Translations under genes and position numbers: made by a program
The notes under the pieces: model-generated
Told to the model about the DNA's origin: nothing
The model's database searches: none
Seen by the model: only the letters and a program-made list of their open reading frames with translations
In this document: positions 54,292 through 64,000 of the stretch, one piece after another
Position numbering within the stretch: position 1 is the stretch's first letter
How the letters are laid out: each line of letters begins with the position of its first letter
Origin: Celeribacter naphthalenivorans
Lineage (GTDB): Bacteria > Pseudomonadota > Alphaproteobacteria > Rhodobacterales > Rhodobacteraceae
Direction of reading: 5' to 3'
NCBI RefSeq assembly: GCF_020524585.1
Contig: NZ_JAIVLK010000003.1
Location: forward strand, 186,001 to 250,000
Length of the DNA stretch: 64,000 bases

Positions 54292-55317
54292 TCAGTTTTT
54301 TGCCAAATGGCGGCTGAGATGCAAAAGGAATTCCGTGTGCAAAGAGTCGCCGAAAAGGTAGTCAGACTTCAAAGTGTCGGGAAATAGGGGCTCATGCGAC
54401 GACAAAAGTGGCAAGAACTCCCTTTTGAGCAATTCGTTCGCATCGGAGAAACTCCGATGAAACGCCTGCATATCCTCAAAGTCTTGATAAAGGCTCCGTT
54501 TTGGCATTTCTTTCAGCATGGCCTTGAGACTGCCGCGGGAGATTTTATCGACCAATTCTCTTAGACCATTCGTCGATGCGCTGGAATCCGCCATCATGCG
54601 TTTCAAAACCACCAAATCTGGTGGCAGTGAAGCATTCTCGCGCGGCGCAGCCTTCAGCCCCGAGAGATCGACATCAATCAAGGCACCAAAGCTTTTCAGG
54701 ACATCCTCACTCTGGACAAGATCCTCAAATCGAAGCAGCCGGAGTATTCCAAACCCTTCACGCCACGCGCGTGCCTGACGCAGATAGTCAAAGCGTTGCC
54801 AGTGATTTTCGCGAAACGTTGCAAAGTTCGCATTATATCTGCTCGTTTTGACATGTTCCTGATAGAGGGACATGCCGTAGTCGACCTGCCGGCGTACCGC
54901 CATAACAATTTCGATATTGTCGTGATCGAAGTGATGTCTCAGGTCATTGATATAGGCCTGGCGCGCCTCCCAATACGGCTCTGGCTGCCCTGGAATTTTG
55001 CGTGTATTGCCGCCTTTGGTCAGATCAATGTGACGGAAAAACGCCTCGGCGCTCAGGATGGTGACGTCATAATCCGCGGCACGGCGTGACACTTCAGCGA
55101 AAAAGCGAATGGCCTGCTCACGGGACATGTCCGGGTGCGCTTTTGAAAACGCGTTTGCGATCCCGATATGGGCGTAGTGCCCTTTCGCACCAATCAGATC
55201 GTAATCTGGGTAGAAAACGCCCCGCTCCAGCAAAGCCTGCCGATTTCTCGACAAACCGCGTTGGATCGACGTTGTCGCGGTCTTATGCGTTCCGATGTGA
55301 ATAATAAGACGGCCCAT
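54292..55317 (-). CDS. Sulfotransferase-like protein of the polysaccharide cluster
   Basis: A 341-residue protein with P-loop LIIHIGTHKTATTSIQRGL (PAPS binding) and IEIVMAVRRQVDYGMSLYQEHV as the second PAPS-contact block. ATG 55317 has GGAGG seven bases upstream and places the P-loop at residue 5. It is between two GT4 genes with 2-3 base gaps, so sulfation of the exported sugar polymer is a reasonable inference. Related to the orphan at 17743-18633. Confidence 0.87.
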   Translation of the reverse strand: MGRLIIHIGTHKTATTSIQRGLSRNRQALLERGVFYPDYDLIGAKGHYAHIGIANAFSKAHPDMSREQAIRFFAEVSRRAADYDVTILSAEAFFRHIDLTKGGNTRKIPGQPEPYWEARQAYINDLRHHFDHDNIEIVMAVRRQVDYGMSLYQEHVKTSRYNANFATFRENHWQRFDYLRQARAWREGFGILRLLRFEDLVQSEDVLKSFGALIDVDLSGLKAAPRENASLPPDLVVLKRMMADSSASTNGLRELVDKISRGSLKAMLKEMPKRSLYQDFEDMQAFHRSFSDANELLKREFLPLLSSHEPLFPDTLKSDYLFGDSLHTEFLLHLSRHLAKN

Positions 55318-55319
55318 AT

Positions 55320-56555
55320 TCAGACCTCCGCCTGTGTTTTTTTGCCGTGGATGGCCTCTTCCCAAAGGTCGAGCACCTTGTCTTCTCTGAAGCGCTCAAG
55401 TTCCTCAAGTCCTGCCTGACTGAGGCGTGCGCGCGTTTCGGGATCGCGCATGAGATGCGCGAGCGCTTGCGCTAGATTTGCGCTGCGGCTTCCCTCCGAA
55501 GGCACAAAAATGCCGCTTACCTGATCGCGCACGATGAAATTGAAGCCTGAACAATCCTCAAATCCGACGACCGGCAATCCATGGGCGAGGGCCTCTGTGA
55601 TCACCAGTCCGAAGCCTTCAAATTCGGCCGGGTGGGCAAGGATCGCACTTTCGAGATACACCCTTTCCATACTCTTCGAGTGACCGCGCAAATGGACCCT
55701 TTCGGACAGCCCAAGCTCTTTGATCTGTTGCGCGAGCTGCGCCTCAATCGGGCCAACCCCGTAGATTTCACAGCTCCAATCCGGAAATTCTTCTTGAATA
55801 TCTACCCAGGCCTCGATCAAGAGATGATGCCTTTTGACATCCGCCAGACGCCCAACGGAGACCACTTTTTTCGTCCGCTTCGCCGTCGCGATCTTTTCGG
55901 CCTGCACGGGTTTGACCGCATTGGGCATGACAAAAAGACGGTCGCGCAGCCCAGGATCGAACCAATCGCAAAACTCCGGCAAAAGCGTCCCGATCCCGTC
56001 GAAATGTTCCAAGGCACTCTTGCGCAGACGCCGATCCACAGGATTTGGATCCCAGCGCTCCCTGTTGTCGAAATCCTGCTCCGGGACATTGTGCAGCGAG
56101 GCAAAGCGGCGCGGTTTGTGCTTTGGTTTTGCATGACCGAGTGCCGTGATGGCGGGCGGCAAGAATGCGATCACGACATCCGGCTCAGTGGCATCAATAT
56201 GACGCGCGAGCCTGCGGCGAAAGCCTCCGTGCTCGCTCCACCACTGAATATGCGCCAGACCCGGAAGATAGAGCCTGTTTTTGTGAAACACGTTCCGCAG
56301 GCGCCCCCAAAGGCGTTCGATACGGGTCCGGTTTTTGTCGCGCGGATAAAGATTGGTGTGAATGATACCTTTGCGCAGCGGGTAGAACGGTTTCTTGCCG
56401 CGATGCTCGTGAGAGACAAGTTCGACCGCATAACCACGATCATAAAGCGCATTTGCCGTGTCGATCAGGACGCGCTCGGCCCCCCCGCTCCGGAGGGCGA
56501 GCTTTTGTATGACAAAACACACCTTTGTGTTGCGCAGAATTCGCTGCGTTGACAC
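55320..56555 (-). CDS. GT4-family glycosyltransferase
   Basis: A 411-residue GT-B fold enzyme. LALRSGGAERVLIDTANAL is the acceptor-side glycine loop, KKVVSVGRLADVKRHHLLIEAW begins the donor domain and EFEGFGLVITEALAHGLPVVGF is the EX7E motif. Start is GTG 56555, one base after the stop of the upstream unknown gene and with GAGG upstream. Member of the seven-gene operon. Confidence 0.9.
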   Translation of the reverse strand: MSTQRILRNTKVCFVIQKLALRSGGAERVLIDTANALYDRGYAVELVSHEHRGKKPFYPLRKGIIHTNLYPRDKNRTRIERLWGRLRNVFHKNRLYLPGLAHIQWWSEHGGFRRRLARHIDATEPDVVIAFLPPAITALGHAKPKHKPRRFASLHNVPEQDFDNRERWDPNPVDRRLRKSALEHFDGIGTLLPEFCDWFDPGLRDRLFVMPNAVKPVQAEKIATAKRTKKVVSVGRLADVKRHHLLIEAWVDIQEEFPDWSCEIYGVGPIEAQLAQQIKELGLSERVHLRGHSKSMERVYLESAILAHPAEFEGFGLVITEALAHGLPVVGFEDCSGFNFIVRDQVSGIFVPSEGSRSANLAQALAHLMRDPETRARLSQAGLEELERFREDKVLDLWEEAIHGKKTQAEV

Positions 56556-56556
56556 C

Positions 56557-57264
56557 TCATCTCTTCCTTTTAGGTTTGTTCACGAGACCATGAAGTATCT
56601 CAGGGAAAATAATATCCGAAAGACGCTTGAGCTGTGCGTCGTCCGCAGTCAGATCAAAGTACAACTCCTCCGTCACGAAGCCGTCCAGTTTATTGACAAT
56701 AAAATCCTGTGCCCGCTTACGCGAAAGCACGAGACCGAACCGCCGCACATAGCCGACCAGTTCATCCGCCATTTTGTCACTGAACATATTGATTTGGCAG
56801 CGGCCATCCAGAGGCGCGACATTCTTGAGTTCGATTCGACGCAAAGGTTTGTACTGCATCCCTTTCACTGGCAACAGACGTGCCTTTACGTCCTCGTCTG
56901 CTTCTCCAATATTCAGCACAACCGGCTCAACCACCAGCGGGCTGTCGCCCAGCTTTTCGACGCACGCGGACAAAAACCGCTGAAGGTGCATGGCATCATC
57001 CGCACTTTCGAGAGCAGAGGGAAAAATCATGACAGGGATCTCTTCCGATTGATATTCCACTTCAATCGCAAGAATCGCAGTTTCTAGTCTGCGATCTTCC
57101 TCCACACTCAGAAGGCGCTCGTGATAATATCGACCCGCGTTGCGAGAATACCAAGGCATCAGAAAAACCCGGTGTTTGGCACCCAGCAGGTTTTCGAAAA
57201 GCTGAGTATCCAAGTGCTTTGGCAAAAGCACATTGCGATGCCCGAGAACAAAACACAATTCCAT
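56557..57264 (-). CDS. Hypothetical protein in the capsule operon
   Basis: A 235-residue protein of no family I know, flanked by glycosyltransferases with gaps of 1 and 3 bases. It begins MELCFVLGHRNVLLPKHL; a HRVFLMPWYSRNAGRYYHER segment and an acidic centre follow, and the C-terminus is basic (VNKPKRKR). It has no membrane segment or signal peptide, so it should be cytosolic. Tight coupling suggests it serves sugar-polymer assembly, perhaps as a glycan-modifying enzyme, but nothing in the sequence proves it. Confidence 0.7.
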   Translation of the reverse strand: MELCFVLGHRNVLLPKHLDTQLFENLLGAKHRVFLMPWYSRNAGRYYHERLLSVEEDRRLETAILAIEVEYQSEEIPVMIFPSALESADDAMHLQRFLSACVEKLGDSPLVVEPVVLNIGEADEDVKARLLPVKGMQYKPLRRIELKNVAPLDGRCQINMFSDKMADELVGYVRRFGLVLSRKRAQDFIVNKLDGFVTEELYFDLTADDAQLKRLSDIIFPEILHGLVNKPKRKR

Positions 57265-57267
57265 GCT

Positions 57268-58158
57268 TTACCCTTTCAAAACGAATTTCTTGGCACGGTA
57301 AGCCGCATAATGCGGATCAGTTAATAAGGCGCCTAATTGATACCCAAGTGCCCCAAATCTTTCGCCATTGTTGCGCGCGAACCGGGCCGCCACAAAGTCG
57401 GCTTTGGCCCGTGTTCGACGCGCGAAACCGCGACCGTGCCCCAGAAGAGCTGCATGATGTTTTGCAAAGATCGTATCGTAACATTGGCGAATTTCATGCG
57501 CATTCCGCCCGATGTCCGATTTAAAATAACAGCAGAGAGGCCTATCAGTCCCAGCGGAGACGAGCCGCCCGCCCGCGCGCACGAAGGACAGAAAAAAATC
57601 CAGATCCTGAAGGCGTGTCAGACGTTCATCAAAACGGCTTGTGAGCGTGAAAGATTCTTTCGTTCCAAGCAAAGTCCACAGATATGCACGCAGCTTGTCT
57701 CCCTCAAAAAGGTCTTTCAGTTGATTGCCGGCGGTATTTTGGACCACTTTGCGCCGCCGCCGCCCGACCCATTGCCAGTCATAGTGGCAACTGACCCAGA
57801 TCGTATCGATATCGGTGCCCTCGAAGTGATGTCTGAATATCGCGTTGAACTGATGCTCCGTCTTTTCTGGATACCAGATATCGCCAGCATCCAACCACGC
57901 GACAAATCTGGCCTCCGCCGCCTGCAAAAGCGCATTGCGGGCTTTCGGACGGCCCAAGTTCTGGGGGCTGCGCATAAGCTCGATATCCAGTGGGCTATCT
58001 TTAACGATCTTCTCAACCTGCGCCAGATTCTCCGCGGTCGACCCATCGTCGAACAGGACAACACGTTTTTTGCCGCGCCAGGTTTGATCTGCCACGGATT
58101 CAAGTGACATCTGCAGATCTGCCGGAGCGTTGTAATGTGGGATGAGGATATCAAGCAT
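57268..58158 (-). CDS. Family 2 glycosyltransferase
   Basis: A 296-residue GT2 enzyme. LDILIPHYNAPADLQMSLESV, VVLFDDGSTAENL and FVAWLDAGDIWYPEK (DXG in place of the classic DXD) are visible. The Asp-Ala-Gly-Asp arrangement still offers two acidic residues for metal. A lysine-rich C-terminus suggests peripheral membrane contact. Fourth from last in the operon, 55 bases after kpsT. Confidence 0.86.
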   Translation of the reverse strand: MLDILIPHYNAPADLQMSLESVADQTWRGKKRVVLFDDGSTAENLAQVEKIVKDSPLDIELMRSPQNLGRPKARNALLQAAEARFVAWLDAGDIWYPEKTEHQFNAIFRHHFEGTDIDTIWVSCHYDWQWVGRRRRKVVQNTAGNQLKDLFEGDKLRAYLWTLLGTKESFTLTSRFDERLTRLQDLDFFLSFVRAGGRLVSAGTDRPLCCYFKSDIGRNAHEIRQCYDTIFAKHHAALLGHGRGFARRTRAKADFVAARFARNNGERFGALGYQLGALLTDPHYAAYRAKKFVLKG

Positions 58159-58213
58159 GCTGCATCTCGTTTGCCTTTTCTGGGACGCATGGGCGTGATC
58201 CCAAAACGACCGG

Positions 58214-58879
58214 TTAGTAGTCCGTCGCTTTCATATTTGTTTCGTGATGCGCGATGGCGTCTTGGATGTCGTCGAAAAAAATCAACTCACCGTTCTCAAG
58301 AACCGCCCCACAATCACAAAGTTCGCGCACCATACGCATATTGTGGCTAACAACGATCGCGCCGCTGTCTTTCAGTCTTTCCCGAATCAGGGCACTGCTT
58401 TTTTGACGAAAAGATGCGTCGCCAACAGACGTCACCTCGTCGATGATATAGGTGTCGAACGGGATTCCCACGGAGACCGCAAAGGCGAGACGCGCCCTCA
58501 TCCCAGAGGAATATGTGCGCACCGGCATATGGAAATGATCGCCCAACTCGCAAAAATCCTTGACGAATTCGAGCAACTCATCGGTATCCACCCCGTAGAT
58601 GCGCGCCACGAAGCGGGTATTTTGCGCCCCTGTCAAAGCCCCGTGAAATGATCCCGAATATCCGACGGGCCATGACACAGACCCATCCAGAACCGCACGT
58701 CCCCAGTCCGGACGCAAGTTCCCGGAAATCATGCGCAAAAGCGTGGATTTCCCCGCGCCATTCCGCCCGATGAGTGCCAGACTTCGATTTGACGGCAAAG
58801 TCAGAGAAACATCGTTCACGATATACTTTGTATGCGTCTTTAACTTGTAAGCTTTCGTCAGATGCTCAAGGCGAACCAT
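58214..58879 (-). CDS. kpsT: Capsule export ABC ATPase
   Basis: A 221-residue ATPase of the ABC-2 polysaccharide exporter class. Walker A GRNGAGKST, signature YSSGMRARLAFAVSVG and Walker B TYIIDEVTSVGD are all KpsT/CtrD-like. It would pair with KpsM, which is encoded on the other strand 1.3 kb away. It starts three bases after the kpsE stop. Confidence 0.92.
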   Translation of the reverse strand: MVRLEHLTKAYKLKTHTKYIVNDVSLTLPSNRSLALIGRNGAGKSTLLRMISGNLRPDWGRAVLDGSVSWPVGYSGSFHGALTGAQNTRFVARIYGVDTDELLEFVKDFCELGDHFHMPVRTYSSGMRARLAFAVSVGIPFDTYIIDEVTSVGDASFRQKSSALIRERLKDSGAIVVSHNMRMVRELCDCGAVLENGELIFFDDIQDAIAHHETNMKATDY

Positions 58880-58882
58880 GCC

Positions 58883-60115
58883 CTAGACCCTTTCGCGCAG
58901 GGAATAGTAGATCAAGGCACCAACGAGCCACATGAAGAAGGCGAAGAACAAGGTGAGCCCTGTGATCATAAGGCCTTTGGGCGCCTCTGCGGTTTGCGCC
59001 ATTGTCGGTCGGACATGCGCGGCCAGATATCGGCTTTGCTTTTGCGCCTCTGCCTGAGCCGCATCGAGATTGGCCAGAGACTGGATATAGGCCTGCTCTG
59101 CAAATTGGACTTCGACGTTCAATTCTTCGAACTGGCCCATCATCTCTGCGTAGGCTTCTGTCTGGCTTCCTTCGGTGTGACCGAATTTTCCGCGCTGCAA
59201 TTCAATCTGTTCTTCAATGACTTGAATCGTACCATCAAGGCGATCAAGGCGGGGATCAGGCCGCGACGTGGTCAACTCCAACAGCCCACGGTCGATCAGG
59301 GAACTCGTCAGCTGTTCCTGGAGAGAGGTGATCACCCCCATCTGACTTTCAAAATCGAGATCCGGGTCAATGATCTGTGTTTCATTCCTGAATTCCGCCA
59401 GTCGACGGCGGGCGAGTTTCAGACGGTCGACGGATCGTTCGAGATCTATCTCAGCATATTTCGTCGCGTCCGCCCGCGCCGCATTAGAGAGATCGTTGAT
59501 CATCCGTTCACTGCTTTTGAAGGCCACTTCCGCAATGGTTTGCGCGTCTTTTGGACCAAAGGCTCTGACCGACAACTCGATGATACCGCCACCGCCGTCA
59601 TAAGCAATTTCGGTCATGTTGTTCCAATAGGAGACGAGTTCCTCCACGGAGGCCTCGGGCCGCAGACAATAGAGCGGATCAAAGGCGTCATCCGGACAAA
59701 CGTAATAGTGTCTGAGATCCAGTTCTTCGTCGATCTCTTCCACAAGTTGCTGACTTTTCAGAAAATCATAGAGGATGTCACTGTCCAAAGTGTCCGCGCC
59801 GGTGAGATTGCTGATACCCCCCAAAAGCTCGATCGCTGGCGCGCTTTGCACACTTCGTATGGAAAATGAAACGCGTGAAAAATACTGATCTCGTGCAATT
59901 ACGCCCATGTAGACACCGATCAGAAGAGTCGGCAGAAGCACGCACATCACAAAGCTCAAGGCGAGAAAGCGGTGTCTCTTTTGCACCTTCGCTGGACGCG
60001 CGACGGGCCGCACAACAATGGTTGGTGCGACAGGTTCATCGGCTGGCTTTCGCCTTCTGCCTTTCGGAGACACTGGCATCTTTTTTTCTTCTTCGCTTGC
60101 GGCCAAGACTTCCAT
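58883..60115 (-). CDS. kpsE: Capsule export inner-membrane/periplasmic protein
   Basis: A 410-residue PCP-3/KpsE-type protein. A proline-rich cytosolic N-terminus, a first membrane helix (about 50-70, LALSFVMCVLLPTLLIGVYM), a long periplasmic coiled coil (about 220-350) and a second helix (about 380-405, MITGLTLFFAFFMWLVGALIYY) are visible. It would bridge the KpsMT transporter to the outer-membrane channel. ATG 60115 has GAGGAGC upstream. First gene of the seven-gene operon. Confidence 0.88.
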   Translation of the reverse strand: MEVLAASEEEKKMPVSPKGRRRKPADEPVAPTIVVRPVARPAKVQKRHRFLALSFVMCVLLPTLLIGVYMGVIARDQYFSRVSFSIRSVQSAPAIELLGGISNLTGADTLDSDILYDFLKSQQLVEEIDEELDLRHYYVCPDDAFDPLYCLRPEASVEELVSYWNNMTEIAYDGGGGIIELSVRAFGPKDAQTIAEVAFKSSERMINDLSNAARADATKYAEIDLERSVDRLKLARRRLAEFRNETQIIDPDLDFESQMGVITSLQEQLTSSLIDRGLLELTTSRPDPRLDRLDGTIQVIEEQIELQRGKFGHTEGSQTEAYAEMMGQFEELNVEVQFAEQAYIQSLANLDAAQAEAQKQSRYLAAHVRPTMAQTAEAPKGLMITGLTLFFAFFMWLVGALIYYSLRERV

Positions 60116-60181
60116 GCTCCTCGGATGCTGTTCGTTGATCCGTTTATCGTCTTATCGTAGTAAATAAAATAATAAAGGGCG

Positions 60182-61027
60182 ATGCATGTCCTACAAATAC
60201 ACGCTAAAGGCGAGCAGCATTCCTCTCGAAAAGCAAGGAAAGATGTGGGCAAAGTGAAATCACAGCACTCCATATTACGGCGGTCTGGCTCCAGTATTGG
60301 CGCACTGATGATCCGGGAAATGAGCTCGAATTATGGCAAGGCGCCCGGCGGCTACATTTGGGCGATCCTCGAACCCGTGGCCGGTATCGCGCTTATGACG
60401 ATCCTGTTTTCATTCGTCTTTCGCAGCCCCCCCCTGGGCGCGCATTTTGCCTTGTTCTACGCATCTGGCATACTTCCATTTTCATGTTATCGGGATATTT
60501 CTTCGAAAATCGGTAAGTCCATCTCCTTCAGCACAAAGCTGCTGTCCTACCCCGCTGTCACATTGACCGACGCCATTTTGGCACGGCTCTTTCTCAATGT
60601 GCTCACCCAATGCCTTGTCGCCATTTTGGTCCTGGGTGGCATATTTCTATTTTCTGACGTGCAGACCGTGGTGAATTTTCGTTGGATTTTCCTGGCGTTT
60701 CTTTCGGTCTTTGCCATTTCTCTAGGGATCGGGGTGATGAACACTTGGCTGTTCAACCGCTTTCCTGTGTGGGAGCAAATATGGAACATTTTCAATAGGC
60801 CGATGTTTCTCTTGTCATCGGTCTTTTATTTGTTTGAAAGCGCACCTGAACCCTTTCGCAGCTTTCTTTGGTTTAATCCGCTCGTGCATTCCGTCGGGCT
60901 CATGCGACGCGGCCTGTATTCGACATATGAGGGCAGCTTTGTCTCGCTCACCTATGTGTTCGGCGTCTCTCTTGTCCTGACGGCATTCGGGCTGGCCATG
61001 CTCAAAGGGCACCAAATCGATACATAA
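60182..61027 (+). CDS. kpsM: Capsule export ABC permease
   Basis: A 281-residue ABC-2 permease with six membrane helices. SSIGALMIREMSSNYGKAPGGYIWAILEP at the N-terminus, IFNRPMFLLSSVFYLFE and WFNPLVHSVGLMRRGLY are KpsM/CtrC-like. It is divergent from kpsE with 66 bases between; usually kpsM and kpsT are adjacent in one operon. The start at 60182 follows AAAGGG closely; an alternative start further in is possible. Confidence 0.9.
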   Translation: MHVLQIHAKGEQHSSRKARKDVGKVKSQHSILRRSGSSIGALMIREMSSNYGKAPGGYIWAILEPVAGIALMTILFSFVFRSPPLGAHFALFYASGILPFSCYRDISSKIGKSISFSTKLLSYPAVTLTDAILARLFLNVLTQCLVAILVLGGIFLFSDVQTVVNFRWIFLAFLSVFAISLGIGVMNTWLFNRFPVWEQIWNIFNRPMFLLSSVFYLFESAPEPFRSFLWFNPLVHSVGLMRRGLYSTYEGSFVSLTYVFGVSLVLTAFGLAMLKGHQIDT

Positions 61028-61034
61028 AATGAAA

Positions 61035-61066
61035 CACCTTCCCCCTGAGGTATCAGGGAAAAGGTG
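61035..61066 (-). terminator. Terminator of gyrB
   Basis: On the minus strand CACCTTTTCCCTGA pairs with TCAGGGGGAAGGTG (two G-U pairs, loop TACC), followed by TTTCATTTTA. It lies 33 bases beyond the gyrB stop and also next to the kpsM stop. Confidence 0.75.
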
Positions 61067-61098
61067 CATGAGTGTAGGATTTTTGGGGAGCGCGTAAG

Positions 61099-63558
<2,460 letters not shown>

Positions 63559-63647
63559 CTATTTTATACGCGAGCGCGCCGGGGATGTCACGCGAATGAC
63601 ACGGAAAAAGAGCGGGAAAACGCCGGAGCAGACCGCCCGGATTCGGA

Positions 63648-64000
63648 TCACACGAAGGGCAGGATCAGAGCGACGAAAATCAGCAGAGATCCTGCAGAGA
63701 TATTCATCCGGCGCAGGGCCTTTGGCGAGGTCATGATTTTGCGCACCGCACCGACGGAAGCCCCCAAAATGAGATTGCCAACCAGCGGGATCACAGCGGA
63801 AATCGCACAGATCGCGACAACATCAGAGACGGTCAAACTGGAGAGATCAAAGAAGCCGGGCAGAAAGCCCATGTAGAACAGGATCGCCTTTGGATTGCCC
63901 AAAATCACGACCAGCCCCGCGACAAACCCCGCCCACATGCCGGGCCGCGTCAGGCGGCTGTCGGCGGCGATTTGTTTGTCGGCATTGCGGATCAGCAAGG
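63648..64000 (-). CDS. LysE/RhtB-family amino acid exporter (3' part)
   Basis: Only the C-terminal 117 or so residues are inside the window; the gene continues beyond base 64000. Three to four hydrophobic segments (GMWAGFVAGLVVILGNPKAI, SDVVAICAISAVIPLVGNLI, ISAGSLLIFVALILPFV) and the GNPKAILFYMGFLPGF motif are typical of LysE/RhtB exporters, which remove amino acids or homoserine derivatives. The substrate cannot be inferred. Confidence 0.85.
   Translation of the reverse strand, partial: LLIRNADKQIAADSRLTRPGMWAGFVAGLVVILGNPKAILFYMGFLPGFFDLSSLTVSDVVAICAISAVIPLVGNLILGASVGAVRKIMTSPKALRRMNISAGSLLIFVALILPFV

Overview
The window (64 kb, GC-rich, dense coding on both strands) looks like a chromosomal segment of an alphaproteobacterium, most likely a marine-type Rhodobacteraceae/Roseobacter-group species. 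The evidence is the split leuD...leuB arrangement, the KpsE/KpsT/KpsM export genes, RTX secreted proteins, sulfotransferases and GSCFA-type polysaccharide genes. Functions are inferred from recognisable protein motifs; no database search was possible.

Layout. 1-7.1 kb: end of leuD, leuB, a CoA-transferase pair, small membrane and EF-hand proteins, and a secreted endonuclease/phosphatase-fold protein. 7.1-8.6 kb: zinc-ribbon protein, EamA exporter and a tRNA-Pro(CGG). 8.6-10.6 kb: an AT-richer accessory patch behind the tRNA with two orphan genes, a decayed IS3-family transposase and short repeats. 10.6-15.5 kb: a tightly coupled four-gene operon (amino-acid permease, Tm-1-like protein, class III and class IV aminotransferases). 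15.8-19.3 kb: phosphatase, LysR regulator, orphan sulfotransferase and a frameshifted small gene. 19.3-28.1 kb: a formate module (OFA transporter, FdhF/YdeP-type oxidoreductase, winged-helix protein, FdhD) next to a two-component system whose NtrC-like regulator lacks GAFTGA. 28.5-31.0 kb: metNIQ. 31.2-40.1 kb: an autoinducer-2 (Lsr) uptake and processing cluster, lsrGKR facing lsrACDB plus a class II aldolase. 40.1-43.9 kb: PspA membrane-stress operon with a TetR regulator, then trhO. 44.0-49.9 kb: two convergent RTX proteins, one a serralysin-like metalloprotease. 50.1-61.0 kb: capsule/exopolysaccharide cluster with glycosyltransferases, a sulfotransferase, GSCFA protein and KpsMTE. 61.1-64.0 kb: gyrB and the end of a LysE-type exporter.

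How the parts fit. The Lsr cluster would import AI-2, phosphorylate it (LsrK) and isomerise it (LsrG), with LsrR as repressor; LsrF is not in the cluster and a class II aldolase occupies the end of the operon. The polysaccharide region forms a seven-gene minus-strand operon from kpsE to a GT4 gene, suggesting a sulfated surface polysaccharide. The formate operon sits beside the two-component pair, and repeated TGTCC/GGACA elements between them suggest control by that regulator. The most noteworthy signals are the AI-2 cluster with an alternative aldolase, the uncharacterised Tm-1-like/aminotransferase operon, a 72-residue higher-order period shared by the two RTX proteins, and the GAFTGA-less regulator.
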